Shown: in pieces, positions 38,117-50,011 of the stretch | Layout: every line of letters begins with the position of its first letter | How positions within the stretch are numbered: the stretch's first letter is position 1 | NCBI GenBank assembly: GCA_021521415.1 | Contig: JAIQDT010003027.1 | Coordinates: forward strand, 124,001 to 188,000 | Origin: Bidens hawaiensis | Taxonomy: Eukaryota; Streptophyta; Magnoliopsida; Asterales; Asteraceae | Direction of reading: 5' to 3' | Length of the DNA stretch: 64,000 nt | The notes under the pieces: generated by a model | What the model saw: the letters and a program-made list of their open reading frames with translations, nothing else | Databases searched by the model: none | What the model was told of the DNA's origin: nothing | Program-made: the position numbers and the translations under genes

Positions 38117-39298
38117 TTACTTAAACAAATCAGGGTAAAACTTGCGCATTTCTTCTTCAACTTCCCAAGTAGCATCCGATCCCTTGCGGTGCTTCCATAT
38201 CACTTTAAATAACAGAATAACCTTATGACGAAGCTGTTTCTCCTTGCGGTCAACTATCTCCACCGGCTGCTTGACATAGTTCAATTGTTCGTCCACCTCG
38301 ATGTCCAACAGCGGCACATGGGATGTGTCATTGGCTAGACATTTTCTTAAGTGAGAGACATGAAAGGTGGATTGAATTCCATCTAGCTCATCGGGTAGAT
38401 CTAGCTTGTAAGCCACTTCGCCCACTTGGGCTAAGATTCTGAACGGTCCAATGTACCTCGGACTCAACTTTCCTCTCTTCCTGAAACGAATAATCCCCTT
38501 CCAAGGCAAGACTTTAAGAATCACATGGTCTCCAACATTAAACTCAGTCGATCGTCTTTGCTTATCGGCATAAGACTTCTGGCGATCTTTAGCAGCTTTC
38601 ATCATTGCCTTGATTTGATCAAATCTTGAAGAGGTTTCTTGCACAACTTCCAGACTACCAATCTCCTTCTGACCAATTTCTCCCCAACAAACAGGAGTTC
38701 TACAACGTCTACCATATAACATCTCAAAAGGAGGCATACCAATACTCAAATGGTAGCTTTTGTTGTAGGAGAATTCTGCCAAGTGAAGGTGATCATCCCA
38801 ATTTCCTCTAAAGTCTAACACACATGCACGTAGCATATCCTCAAGGGTTTGGATAGTCCACTCAGACTGCCCATCTGTTTGAGGATGATACGCCATGCTA
38901 ATGTTCAGTCTTGTTCCCATGGCTTCATGGAACTTCTTCCAAAATCTTGAAGTAAAGCGGGTATCTCTATCGGACACGATCGACAACGGCACCCCATGCT
39001 TTGCTACAACTTCCTTGATGAACACGTTTGCCAACGTTTCTGACGAGATAGCCTCTCGTATAGGCAGAAAGTGAGCATTCTTAGTCAAACGATCCATAAT
39101 CACCCATATGGTGTCATGATTTCTAGCTGTACACGATAGCTTAGTTGTGAAATCCATAGTGATGTGTTCCCATTTCCATTCCGGTATCTCCAACGACTGC
39201 ATCTTTCCATATGGTTTTTGGTGTTCGGCCTTAACCTGTAAGCAAGTTAAACACTTACTGATATAATCTACTACTTCATTCTTCATACCCGGCCAATC
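38117..39298 (-). pseudogene. Tekay-like gypsy integrase with chromodomain, N-terminally truncated
   Basis: Integrase C-terminal two thirds, open for about 390 codons. It starts inside the zinc-binding domain (ISKCLTCLQVKAEHQKPYG). Then come ITMDFTTKL and IMDRLTKNAHFLP (first Asp), IVSDRDTRFTSRFW (second Asp), [21 protein letters not shown] (catalytic Glu in the Q-S-E triad, with R changed to W after it), and MLYGRRCRTPVCWGE. The GPFRILAQVGEVAYKLDLP domain follows, and a chromodomain-like end ATWEVEEEMRKFYPDLF. The stop is 44 bases from the LTR. The N-terminal side is lost at the junction near 39298. Confidence 0.9.
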
Positions 39299-39469
39299 GG
39301 GTAACGTCGAGAACGTCCAAGCAGTAATTTCCGACTTCTCAACCTGCAAATCAAACTAGCATACGCACAAAGTCAGCTTAAGCTAAGTGAGTTCATGTTT
39401 TTGTAACCAACATTTAGAAATCAGTTTAAATTAATAAATATAAAAATAATAGAGAAAAATATAATTTTC

Positions 39470-39960
39470 CTCGGTCAAACATGTAAACAAGGCCCTCCAC
39501 ACCCCATGTCAAAACTCAAGTAATATATTTGACTCGGTCACGGTTTAACAAAACGTAAACACGTAGCACGGGCCTCCTCATCCCAAGTCAAAACTTATGT
39601 AATATATTTGACTCGATCACGGTTTATCAAAACCTAAACTTGTAATACGGGCCTCCCCAGCTCAAGTCATGACTTAACAAATATATTTAACCCTATCACG
39701 GTTTAGAAAAATTGCAGGCCTCCTTACCCCAAGTCACGAAACACAAAGTCAAGGACTCAAGTAATAGATTTGACCCGACTTGACATAAACATGCAACACA
39801 TGCCTCCTCACCCCAGTCGAAACTAAAGTAATATTTTTGACCCGGTCACAGTTTATCAAAACATTAGTCAAAAAGTGTAATGCGGGTCTCCACACCCCAA
39901 GTCACTAACCACAAGGTCAGGGACTTAAGTAATATATTTGACCCGAACGCGGTTTAACCA
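39470..39960. repeat. About five or six imperfect repeats of 85-105 bp in the LTR
   Basis: Each unit has TAATATATTTGACC-GGTCACGGTTTA-CAAAAC followed by GGGCCTCC-CACCCCAAGTCA. Spacing varies by small indels. Confidence 0.75.
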
Positions 39961-40019
39961 AAACATTCACATCACTCAAACAATCAATTTAGTAACATCG
40001 TCAAACATAGCCAATAAAT

Positions 40020-40270
40020 GATATATAATTTTCAAAAATATATAATTATAGACGATTCTAAATAATATCCTTAAGCATAGACTAAAAATAATATATAATT
40101 TTCAGAAATATATAATCAAAGACGAGTCTAAATAATATCCTCAAGCATATACTATAATACATAATTTTCAGAAATATATAATCATAGACGAGTCTAAATA
40201 ATATCCTCAAGCATAGACTATAAATAATATATAATTTCAGAAATATACAATTATAAGCAAGTCTATGCAA
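40020..40270. repeat. Three to four repeats of about 65-75 bp in the LTR
   Basis: Unit: ATAATTTTCAGAAATATATAA then GACGAGTCTAAATAATATCC and TCAAGCATAGACTA. It is AT-rich and non-coding. Confidence 0.75.
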
Positions 40271-41971
40271 TATCGTCTAAATAGTTTAAACAAGTAAAAT
40301 CGTAGTAAGGTGTGTATGCTAGCCCAAAACGTAAAAAGATTAAAAAGGGCATCATGAAACTCATCTGACACAATTCACACGAGTACCAACGAGCTAGAGA
40401 ACCTCTAAGTAATTCTACAAATCAAAAGCCTGTCGAGTTGCACACAACAATTACTAACTAAACCGTACCGACTCGCTTATTCTACTAGACGTTCTAACAT
40501 GATTTAATTTACCCGAAGCTTCACCCATACTAATTTCAATTACATCAGCCCCCTCAGGCGTTTAATTTACCAAAACCACCCTTAGTTAAAACCGGGGATA
40601 AAAGGGTTTCCAAACTACACCCGGTTTACATTAATTGTGTCGAATTCGTGCGTTAACGAGCCGTTTAAGTAATCACCAACCAACTCAGGCCCGTTTAGCT
40701 AAAATTTTATGTTGTTACAGTCCATAAGTCCACACGAAACTACACCAGCTGAATGGGTCAGCAATTCCCTTGTACAACGCACAAATTACCGATTAAGCGA
40801 GAATTCACGCTCTACCGAACCATTTGAGCAATCACCAACCAACTCAGTCCCGTATAGTTAAAATTTAATATAATTACAGCCCGTAATCAAGTTATTCGGT
40901 ATTACCATAGTGGTTTTGGTTTGTTTTCGCCCTTCTAATAAAGTTTTCGGGTTCTTGAGTTTCTATGCAAGCTGGATACAGGTCTTATATCACAAACAAG
41001 CAAGTTTCATCAATATGGTAGCCCCTTAACTTATGGTTTCGGCTAGGGTATTAAACCAAACTTTTGAACCCAAAAAGCACTGTTTAAACCCTATAATCCG
41101 TGTTTATGGCAAAAAAAAAATAGTATGATTATGATTCCTAACCATGTGTATGATCATAACATGTTTTTGGACCATTTTTAGGATTTTTACATGGTTAGGA
41201 ATGATTTTTATCAATTATACTATGTTAATATGATATTAACCCTAATTAAAATGAGTTAAAAATGATGAAATTAATTAAATTACCTAGGTTTTCTAGAGTT
41301 TGAGCTGAAGATCAGAGAGAGTTCCAGAGAAATATGTTGGTTTTTGATGTAAAAATATCTAAATATTATTTATATATTAAAAAGGAAACTTGGGGGGGGG
41401 GGGGGGGTAATCCCCCTTGCGTACGCAAGTCAAAAAAAAGGGGCCCTTGGGCCTCTTTTGTTCTCCATGCCCCGTTTTGCATGCCTAGAAGTGAAAAGAA
41501 AAGTACAAATTTATTTCGGGTTCGGTTTTTGGCACGAAAAACATATCGGGTACGACAAACAGCGCGAAAACTAGTGTTTTTCGGCTATTTTTGTGTAAAT
41601 TTATAAAAACATAGTATACGTTTGTAAAATTCAAAAATATTTTCACGGATCGCTTAAAACATTTCAAGTACGTGTCTTTTTTGGCTTAACGGATGATACA
41701 ATGCTTGGTTTGTAACTATCTTTCGCGTTTAAATCTATAGCGGTAGTTAACCAAGCATGTTTTCGTTTAACTTGTTTGCTATCGAACTAAGGCCATATTA
41801 TTAATATATTAGCTTATATTAATCGTATATCATTTATAGATGCCCCCCGGGATATCTAGGTCATAACCAGACTCGTTCGGTTAATTGTTTGATCGTTACG
41901 TAATAAGCATTTATTTGCTTAATCAGTAAATACATACTGAGATGTACCTGGGTTTTGGCTTAAATGTCACA

Positions 41972-41985
41972 TTCTCCCCCCGTTA
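41972..41985 (-). other. Polypurine tract of the outer Tekay-like element
   Basis: The minus strand reads TAACGGGGGGAGAA immediately before TGTGACA, the start of the 3' LTR. This is the expected position for plus-strand priming. Confidence 0.75.
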
Positions 41986-42009
41986 GAAAATTTCGTCCCC
42001 AAAATTCTA

Positions 42010-42409
42010 TTAGTCCTCTTTTCCCTTATTTGGAAATATGTGCGGGTATTTTTTTTTAAATTCAAATTGTCGCTCCCGCCTGAATTCGGGACCTCGTTTT
42101 GAATTCCACCGAACTTTGACCAGAGAGATTTTTTTGTGTCTTAATTGTTTGATTTTTCCCTCTAGTATTTCCACTAGTTCCTCTACGAAGTTTAGTTTCT
42201 CGTTTATGTTCAAGTCTTTTAGTGGTACGATTTCGGTTTCGTCGGTAAGGCACTTTTTCAGGTTCGATACGTGAAAGACATCGTGAATAGAACTTAACTC
42301 CAAAGATAATTTCAGTCGGTAGGCTACAGTACCGATCTTAGAAATAACTTCATACAGCCCAATGTATCGCGGAGCTAGTTTACCGGTTTTACTGAATCGA
42401 ATGACATCT
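42010..42409 (-). pseudogene. Outer Tekay-like element: integrase C-terminus with chromodomain-like end
   Basis: DVIRFSKTGKLAPRYIGLYEV, IHDVFHVSNLKKCL, a linker with VEILEGKIKQLRHKKI, and VRWNSKRGPEFRRERQFEFKKKYPHIF. It continues the integrase frame that stops at about 43369; the two parts are separated by a 960-bp insertion. Confidence 0.88.
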
Positions 42410-42411
42410 AA

Positions 42412-42946
42412 TCGAACGATCACCCATAGCGTGCGCCAAGTTATCCCACAAACATAGTGCCTCGGAACGAAACGAGGCAGTAGCATAAGTCACCATGTCA
42501 TCCCCCTTGCACTTACTAACCCTCAGAACGGCCTCCATCTCTCTCGCCCACTGATGTGCAGCCAAAGCATCTTTAGTACCATCGAAAGAAGGGAGGTCAC
42601 ACTTCTTAAAGTCACCATACGAGCAACCCTTAGTAGATACACTAATAGTCCGCACCTCATCTTCATCCCCACTCGGCACATACACTTCCTCTTCCTCTTC
42701 GACCTGCACCTCCTTACTCTTCCTTCCCTTATCCGAGCCTTTACCAACCAGTGACTCCTCCATGGCCCTTATGGCCTCAGCAACGATCTCAGGTATGGCG
42801 CTATGGAGCACCTGGTAGACCTTATCCGTGATAGCCGCGCGCATAGTAGGATATAAGGCGGGGTTATCCCCCTCCTCATGAATCGGGGTCTCCTGTTGTG
42901 GAGTAGGAATCTCACTCTCGGCTTCGGCACGTGGCTTACGACCACG
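42412..42946 (-). pseudogene. Gag fragment of an unrelated gypsy element
   Basis: Minus strand: NRGRKPRAEAESEIPTPQQE from 42946, an acidic stretch EEEEEVYVPSGDEDEV, then CDLPSFDGTKDALAAHQWAR and FRSEALCLWDNL. The F-D-G-T/A, W-x-R and A-L-W-W-x-N-like positions fit a chromovirus gag N-terminal region. Both ends are abrupt. Confidence 0.75.
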
Positions 42947-43253
42947 ATTATTTTATTGTTATTTCAAATGTTAGTGGAGACATGCAAGGTTTCTAATTGG
43001 TGCCATGGGTGGTGCCAAAATAATAATAATAATAATAACAAGGAAGGAATCTCTTTCTCTCTTATTATTTTATTGTTATTTCAAATGTTAGTGGAGACAT
43101 GCAAGGTTTCTAATTGGTGCAATGGGTGGTGCCAAAATAATAATAAAAATAATAACAAGGAAGGAATCTCTTTCTCTCTTATTATTTTATTGTTATTTCA
43201 AATGTTAGTGGAGACATGCAATGTTTCTAATTGGTGCCATGGGTGGTGCCAAA
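42947..43253. repeat. 117-bp tandem repeat, 2.6 copies
   Basis: Units start ATTATTTTATTG at 42947, 43064 and 43181, exactly 117 bp apart. They include CAAATGTTAGTGGAGACATG and GGTGCCATGGGTGGTGCC and an (AAT)n tract. The copies are nearly identical, so the array is recent. Confidence 0.9.
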
Positions 43254-43368
43254 AGATACACACTTACTTCCTCTTTCACTCTCATTTTTTTTGCAAGTAA
43301 CAAAAAAATTTTCTACTCTCTCTCGTTTCTCTCTAATTTTCAGCCAAGGGAGGAAGTAAAGTTTCGAG

Positions 43369-44326
43369 TGTTCCAAGGGGATACTTTTAGGAAAACTTTA
43401 TCGCCTATTTCAAAGGATAACGGTTTTCTACGAGCATCAGAATAACTTTTCTGTCGGTCTCGGGCAATTTTTAGTTTGTGATTCTACGGATTTTGTCAGT
43501 GGTTTCCTGAATCAAGTCAGAATGAGTAATTTGAGTGTCTCCAACCTCAGTCCAGCACAGGGTTGATCTACATTTTCGACCGTACAGCGCTTCATATGGT
43601 GCCGCTTGAATGCTACTGTGATAGCTATTATTATACGAAAATTCAACCAGTGGGAGATGTTGATCCCAGTTCCCTCCGAAGTCTAGTACACAAGCACGAA
43701 GCAAATCTTCTAAGGTTTGAATGGTTCGCTCGGATTGACCATCGGTTTGGGGATGGTAGGCTGTGCTCAGATCAATTCGGGTTCCCATGGCTTCTTGTAC
43801 ATCTAAGATGATTGAAATGGCTATCATGATCAGAGATGATTGAAACGGGTTGGTGCAGCATTCCCGAAGGTTTTTGATATTCAGCCTTAACCCTCGCACA
43901 ACTTAAACATTTACTGATATTCGTGGCTATATCCTTCTTCACACCGGGCCATCAATAGTATTCTTTCAGTTCTTTGTACATCTTATCTGACCCTGGGTGA
44001 ATGAAATATTTGTATTTATGTGCCTCGTCCATGATCCAATCCCGTAAGTTGTTAAGAGTGGGAATCCAAACTCGGTTTTTGAAGTATAAAATTTCGCCCG
44101 TTCTTTCTTCAAAATTCTGCTCGTTCCCATGTAAATCTTCATTCTCCGTTTGATCTTCTTTTATGGCTTCGTTTTGGGCAGTACGGATTTGTTCGGTAAG
44201 GCTAGTTTGGACAATCATTCCAAGTGCTCGGACCCTCAGTGGTTTGATTCTGTCTTTTCTACTCAAGGCATCTGCTACTATATTAGCCTTACCCAGATGG
44301 TATCGAATTTCACAATCATAATCATT
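43369..44326 (-). pseudogene. Outer Tekay-like element: integrase, internal deletion and insertion
   Basis: From the right: zinc-domain residues HPGSDKMYKELKEYYW (about 43960), then [16 protein letters not shown] (about 43900), directly followed by [10 protein letters not shown] and, after a shift, [20 protein letters not shown] with [16 protein letters not shown]. About 75-80 residues of the catalytic core, including the first Asp, are missing between KPSG and SIISD. After that come [23 protein letters not shown] and the stretch interrupted by the insertion at 43368. Confidence 0.88.
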
Positions 44327-45480
44327 CTACAATTCTACCCATCTTCTCTGCCTCATATTCAGTTCCTTTTGATAAAAAATGTGCTGTAGGCTCTTGTGGT
44401 CGGTGTATATTGTACATTTGGTGCCATACAAATAGTGTCTCCAGATCTTAAGTGCAAAGATAACCGCGCCCAGTTCCAAGTCATGAGTAGTATAATTCTT
44501 CTCGTGCACCTTTAATTGTCGGGAAACGTATGCTATGACTTTGTTTCTTTGCATAAGTACGCACCTAAGCCTTTCCGGGACATGCCACAATAAACTACCA
44601 GATCATCAGTTCCCCTGGAAGACTCAGTATCGGGGCTTGGCATAGTGTCTACTTCAACAATTGAAAAGCCGTTTCTTGTTCTTCTCCCCAATCATAAGCA
44701 TGATCTTTTTGGGTCAAAAGGGTTAAAGGTTGGGCTATTCTAGAAAAGTTTGTGATAAAGCGCCGGTAATACCAAGCTAGTCCCAAAAATTGATGAATCT
44801 CTTTCGGTGACTTCGGGGTTTACCAATTCTTAATTGCTTCAGTTTTACTTGGATCTACATGGATCCGTGCCGATTAACAAAATGCCCTAAAAATTGTACC
44901 TCTTGTAGCCAGAATTCACATTTTGACAATTTGGCATACAACTTCTCCTATCTCAACAACTCCAAGATGGTTCGTAAGTGCTGCTCGTGGTCCTCTTTGG
45001 TTTTCGAATATATCAAAATGTCATCTATAAATATGATAACGAATTTGTCGAGGTACGGCTTACAAACTCGGTTCATAAGATCCATGAAAACTGTGGGAGC
45101 ATTAGTCAGCCCGAAAGGCATAACTAAGAATTCATAGTGGCCATAACGAGTTCGAAACATCGTTCCTCTAGGATTTTGATTTGATGGTAACCGGATCGGA
45201 GGTCGATTTTCGAGAAATAGTTTGCCCCTTGAAGTTGGTCAAATAAATCGTCTATTCGTGGGAGAGGGTATCGGTTTATGATGGTAACTTTATTTAATTC
45301 CTGGTAATCAATACACATTCTAAAACTTCCATCTTTCTTCTTTATGAACAATACCGGTGCTCCCCAAGGAGAATTGCTAGGACGTATGAAACCCTTATCT
45401 AACAACTCTTGTAACTGGTTGGATAATTCTTGCATTTCAAAGGGTGCCAATCGATAAGGTGCTTTGGTAATAGGGGTTGA
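44327..45480 (-). pseudogene. Outer Tekay-like element: reverse transcriptase and RNase H
   Basis: Reverse transcriptase from the right: [65 protein letters not shown], then after a frame change [17 protein letters not shown] and the catalytic FIDDILIYS. RNase [41 protein letters not shown] and RQRRWVEL at 44327. Breaks lie near 45150, 44900-44600. Confidence 0.92.
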
Positions 45481-45718
45481 TCCTGAAATTAGGTCAATAC
45501 ATATTTCAACCTGTCGGTTGGTGGTAATCCAGGTAAATTATCGGGAAAGACATCGGGTTATTCATGTACAATGGGGATATCTTCTATATGTTTCTCATCA
45601 GGTTTCTTTACGGTCACGTTTGCCAGAAACGCCATACACCCTTGGCGTAAACATTTCAACACTTTGAGATGAGACACTAGAGGTAATATTGAACCGGACT
45701 TCTCTCCCTGTACCACAA

Positions 45719-46024
45719 TCATTTCACCGTTCGAAGGGGAATTTTAACTGTCTTGTCATTACACACAATCTCTGCCTTATACATTGTTAACCTATCCATG
45801 CCGACTATAACATCGGAACTTACTAACTCTACTGGGAGTAGGTCAATAAGGAATGGGTGGTCATTTAGAATAATGGAACAGTTTTGGACTATTTGGTTGA
45901 CAGTTATGGAGTTACCGTTAGCGAGTTCTATAGTATAGGGATTTGTTAGTTCACAAACTGGCATATTTCCCAAGGATACAAAGCTAGTGAAAACAAAACT
46001 TCTATCGGCACCCGTGTCAAACAA
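45719..46024 (-). pseudogene. Outer Tekay-like element: aspartic protease
   Basis: Starts with LFDTGADRSFV (catalytic Asp in DTGA), then QNCSIILNDHPFLIDLLPVEL and IVGMDRL. It is continuous with the gag zinc-knuckle frame on its right apart from frame changes. Confidence 0.9.
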
Positions 46025-47478
46025 TACAGAAGCATATTCATCAGAAACTACAAATGTACATGTTACTACGTTCGGGTCCTGCCGTGCTTCTCCTGACCCA
46101 ATTACAAATGCGCGTCCTCTAAGCCCACCAGACGTCGATGCTTGGTTCTTTCCAGCAGCTGCTCCTTGATATAGTTTGGGGCAGTTCTTTTTAAAATGAT
46201 CCGTGCTACCACATTCATAGCAAGCACGGCGGTTTGCTGGGGTTGGGTTTTGTTGATGGGTTGATGACGAATCGGTTGCGGTCTAGGTGGTTGTGGACAA
46301 CGGGGTTGAGTTGCTTGGGTTGGTCGGTTGACAATGTCCATACTGACTCTGAAACTAGGGCCACTGTGCCCCGTTCTTCCACACTTCTGACACACTAACG
46401 GTCTACACTCACCCACGTGATGAAAACTACATTTATCACATTTTAGCCAGGGTCCCTTACACCTATCTCGTTTCACTTCAGAACTGCTCATGGCATAATT
46501 TTGTATTGTCGGGCGTGCACGTTTATTACTTGTCTTCCTTGCGATCCCGTTCCATAATTGCTTCGTTTCATACCCGATGATTCCCCGACCATTCTCAATA
46601 CTCCGATTCTCACCAAATCAAAAGTCACGATGCCGGCTTGAGTCACGGCATCTCAAAGGATGTGTGACCAACAGAATTCACCAAATTCCTCACTTCTAGG
46701 GCCAAACCCCAAATATAACGTTCAATGTGTTTTGCTTCAGGAGTTACTAACCAAGGTACCATGTGAGCTATTTCATGGAAGCGGTTTATATACCCCAGAT
46801 GATCCGCTCCTTTCATTTCCAGGCTCCAAAGATCATGCTCCAGCCTTTGAATTTTATTCTTTGGGCAAAAATGTTCTAGAATCAATGTTTTAAGTTCAGC
46901 CTAGGTCATGCGATTAATTTTGTCTTGCCCTTTTATCTGTACTGTAGTATTCCATCACATCAGGGCGTGATCAGTAAATGTAGAGGCAACATACTTGACT
47001 ATGCTTTCGGGTGGATAGCCACTGATGTTGATGATAGGTTTGGTCTTTTCAATCCATTTAATCAACCCATTTGGCCCTTCAGTACCCTTGAAATCAATTG
47101 GTATACAGGCCATAAAGTTTTTAATTGAATATTCTCTCCGAGGGGGATTAGGGTTGTTATTGTTTGGGTTTGATGGAGGATTATTGTTTCCCACAGTGTT
47201 CGTATTTACAGGGGGGTCATTATTGTTGATAGTGTTTGTTTCTGGTGGGGGATTGTTTGCATTGGGAGTAGTATTTATATTAGGCGGGGAATATTATTTG
47301 TGACATTTTTAGTGTTGTTTGGCGGAGCATTATTGTTCGGCAGTTGATTTGTTTGTACATTTGCATTCACCCCGGTAGTTACTTGTGTTACAATAAGTGG
47401 GATCACTTCCTGCATTTGCCAAGCAAGCATCTCGGCTATTTCTGCCTCAGTTATAGGATTTGCTTTCTTTGGGGCCAT
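46025..47478 (-). pseudogene. Outer Tekay-like element: gag
   Basis: The probable start is ATG 47478 (MAPKKANPITEAEIAEML). The Asn/Pro-rich linker near 47200-47340 is followed by FMACIPIDFKGTEGPNGLIKWI, then LEHDLWSLEMKGADHLGYINRFHEIA. Two zinc-binding motifs lie near 46430 (CDKCSFHHVGEC and CQKCGRTGH) and 46210 (CYECGSTDHFKKNC). Frameshifts near 47000-46900 and 46640-46500 break it. Confidence 0.88.
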
Positions 47479-47926
47479 TCTATAATGATAATCAAATATA
47501 AGCCATTTAATACTAATTCCAGTGTATGACACATTGTAACAATAATCCCAATAAATGTTGTACAAGTAAATCAAACAACACAATGGTATTTCACAAATTA
47601 TTATGTACGTTGATAACAAAAGGCACATAGACTTAGCCTGATAAAGGCTAGTGCTTGCATGTATATATCAAAATCTGTCACTAAGTGACTGCTAAACTTA
47701 ACCCTGTAAGGGTCGGTGATACACGAAATCATGCTCCATTGTAGCGTAACATACTACTATATACATACAGTGTCAAAAGTCTACGTTTATAGGTTCGTAA
47801 CATCCTTCATCTAGCCATACAAACGATGGACTAACCACAAACATAAAAATAACAACTCTGTAATCACCCAGTAACAGCTCTACAGTCGGACTGTCACCCT
47901 ATCCAAGCATCAGCGGTGGTAAGCAT
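47479..47926. other. Spacer between upstream frame and gag of the outer element
   Basis: Non-coding, with no clear motif. It contains the leader just upstream of the gag ATG. Confidence 0.5.
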
Positions 47927-48186
47927 CTACTGCTGCAAATTCAGTACTATCTGTTGTAAGGTCAATAAGAACTGGGTCACGTCTCTCCTCCCCTGGTTAA
48001 TGTTAGCTATGGAAATCGAGTGCTCTATCACATGGTCGATAAGGATAGTAATCCAAGAGTAGTTTCCTACATTTGGGAGGTCAGGGTTAGAGGTAGGTAC
48101 ACTTAATGATCGGGAGGGTGTAATGTCTGTCCTAGGATGTGAAGGCTCTACCTGATGATAGGTAGATCTAAATGGGGATAAGGTAA
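47927..48186 (-). pseudogene. Upstream frame of the outer element, C-terminal part
   Basis: Reads TLSPFRSTYHQVEPSHPRTD, a Ser/Pro-rich stretch, then SWITILIDHVIEHSISIANI and ends with LQQIVLNLQQ and a stop at 47927. The N-terminal part is at 62787-63144 on the far side of the Athila insertion, in the same frame. Function unknown. Confidence 0.65.
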
Positions 48187-49808
48187 TGATATAACGTTTA
48201 ATATACATTAATCCCGTGTATATTTTATTTATTATTTTATTAGTTTTGTTCGGTTTCTCATAAGATTTGTATACTACTAACATCTTTTCATATTTTAGGT
48301 TCCATGTTTTAATTGTGGTGAAAAGAGGGCAAAAATGAGCAAAAACAAGCCGAACCAGAGAACCGAACCATCAGGAAACGAACCGGACCAGACCAGGAAG
48401 AGAACCAGACCGGCTAAGCCACCCCCACCTTTAAACTACTGGAGCGCCGCGCGGTGGGGAGGCCCAGGCCCGCCGCGCCGTGCTATGGGCATGCTTCTAG
48501 AATTTTCTTGCCGACTTTCGTATTTTTGGCAGCTTATTTCCTATTTAAAGACCCCTAAGCTCACCCTTAAACATACCAGAAAGTTTCAGCCAATTTTGGG
48601 GAGTTCTGAGGCTTCCGAGATCAGCTTTTGGCAGCTTTGGAGTCGAAGAATCATCCAGTGGTGCGCACATTACTTGAAGACGAAGAACACATGTTTTATC
48701 TTTTGTTTCTTTCGTTTTTGTTTATTTACCGCTATGAATTCTTATTTGTTATTTTGTTTAAACCTAAGATGTTAGGCTAAATTGCATGAACTATCTAGTC
48801 TTATGATGAAACTACTTTGATGTTTTGATTTGAATTTGGGATTATTTATCGTTATGGTTTTTATGATTTAGTCAAAGATTTATTTATATTTGATTAATGC
48901 GTATGAATGCTTAGGATTGTTTGATGAGTTTTGTTCCATAGTTTTCCTTGATTGTTGTTTGTCATATGATAAGATTTCTATTAGGTCAATTAGTTCATGT
49001 TTTTGATTATTTTATGATTGATGTAATGATAAGGTCATAGGAATAATATTGTCAAATAAACCTAAGTGTGCTGCTAACCTAAAATCTGTAAAGTGCTAGG
49101 TTATTGATAAGTTTCTACTATTTAATCTTGCTAGATTTAGGTCTTTGTAAGGAGTCCGTCTAGGGTTGATTATTTATTGTTGTTTATCAAATCAATTAAA
49201 TATAGTAAATTGCCTTTGATTTCCACGCTGTAAGGTATGATTTCGTATAAAAGAACTAAATTATAATTAATTAGGTGACTGTAAGGGAACTTGATTTTCA
49301 ATACTGGTGTGCGTTAAAACTTGTTAGAAATCCATAGGTGTCTCTTAAGAAGGGCAGGGGTCCTGTTCGGGTTTTCTTTTAAGTGTCTATTTTACGAGTC
49401 CAGTTCATAACTAAATATTTTTCAGGGTTAATTCATTACTGAAATTTAGGGGATTCTAGCCTAGGTAGTTTTCTAATCATCATCTTATTTTAAATAATAA
49501 ACTTTTGCTTTCGTTTAAATTACTTGTTTTCTTAATTAGTTTTTAACTATAGTGTTAAATTAGTATTTTAAATAAAATCCCCCAAACAAATATAATTAAT
49601 AAGTCGTGTTTTGTAGTCGAGTCTAATTAGCAAATAAACATAATTTAAAGAGTCTCGTGGGTTTGATATCCGGACTTAGCTTTACTAAAGTCGATCGGTT
49701 CACTTGCCGGTTAGTAGTTTAGTCGAGTTTTAAAGAGTCTAAAGTATTACTTAGTGTTTATTTTTAGTTAATTTATTTAATAAATATTATACTACTTCAA
49801 GCACATCA
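48187..49808 (+). mobile_element. 5' LTR of the Athila-type element
   Basis: Runs TGATATAACG to GCACATCA, 1622 bp. From about 48450 on it matches 61420-62781 closely (CGCCGCGC/GGCCCAGGCCCG block, CCTATTTAAAGACCCCTAA, AAGTGCTAGGTTATT). The first 250 bp have no match in the 3' LTR. CTATTTAAAG at 48541 could be the TATA region. Confidence 0.88.
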
Positions 49809-49812
49809 AGTT

Positions 49813-49832
49813 TTTGGCGCCGTTTCCGGGGA
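49813..49832 (+). other. Primer-binding site of the Athila-type element
   Basis: TTTGGCGCCGTTTCCGGGGA, 4 bases after the LTR. This is the usual Athila/Tat-type primer site, reported as complementary to a tRNA 3' end (Asp in Athila). Confidence 0.85.
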
Positions 49833-50011
49833 CTCTTGGCAATTGCGTTATAAGATTTGATTGGACCTACTTGCTACATAGGTGCTATTTGTTTCATTTT
49901 GTTCGAGTCGTAGGAGTCTAATTAAGTCTAGTTTGTTTTAATTGCTTATTTATTTTCAGTATTAGATTCGTTCTTTTAGAAACTACTTCGTTTTGTGCGT
50001 TTTGTAGGTAT

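Larger units (their letters stand above)
39299..41971 (-). mobile_element. 3' LTR of the outer Tekay-like element, left end missing
   Basis: On the plus strand it ends AAATGTCACA at 41971, next to a polypurine tract. The outer element's other LTR starts TGTCACATCC at 63659, so both ends carry the same TGTCACA motif. Its left part is joined to another element's integrase near 39298. It contains tandem repeats at 39470-39960 and 40020-40270 and a G15 run near 41392-41407. No coding. Confidence 0.65.
42410..43368. mobile_element. Composite insertion in the integrase: gag fragment plus 117-bp satellite
   Basis: It sits between the integrase motif K-V-S-P-W (minus, ending about 43372) and V-I-R-F (starting about 42408), which are adjacent in relatives such as 54625-55542. 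Contents from left to right: gag fragment of another gypsy element, 117-bp repeats, then about 110 bp of unassigned T- and C-rich sequence. Exact ends are uncertain by a few bases. Confidence 0.75.

Noticed and set aside
42878..43300. 140-codon plus-strand frame with Leu-rich repeats
   Set aside because: It follows the 117-bp tandem repeat, whose length is divisible by three, so one open unit keeps the frame open.
48335..48775. 146-codon plus-strand frame at the start of the Athila LTR
   Set aside because: It lies wholly in the 5' LTR; the matching part of the 3' LTR does not keep the frame, and the composition is LTR-like.
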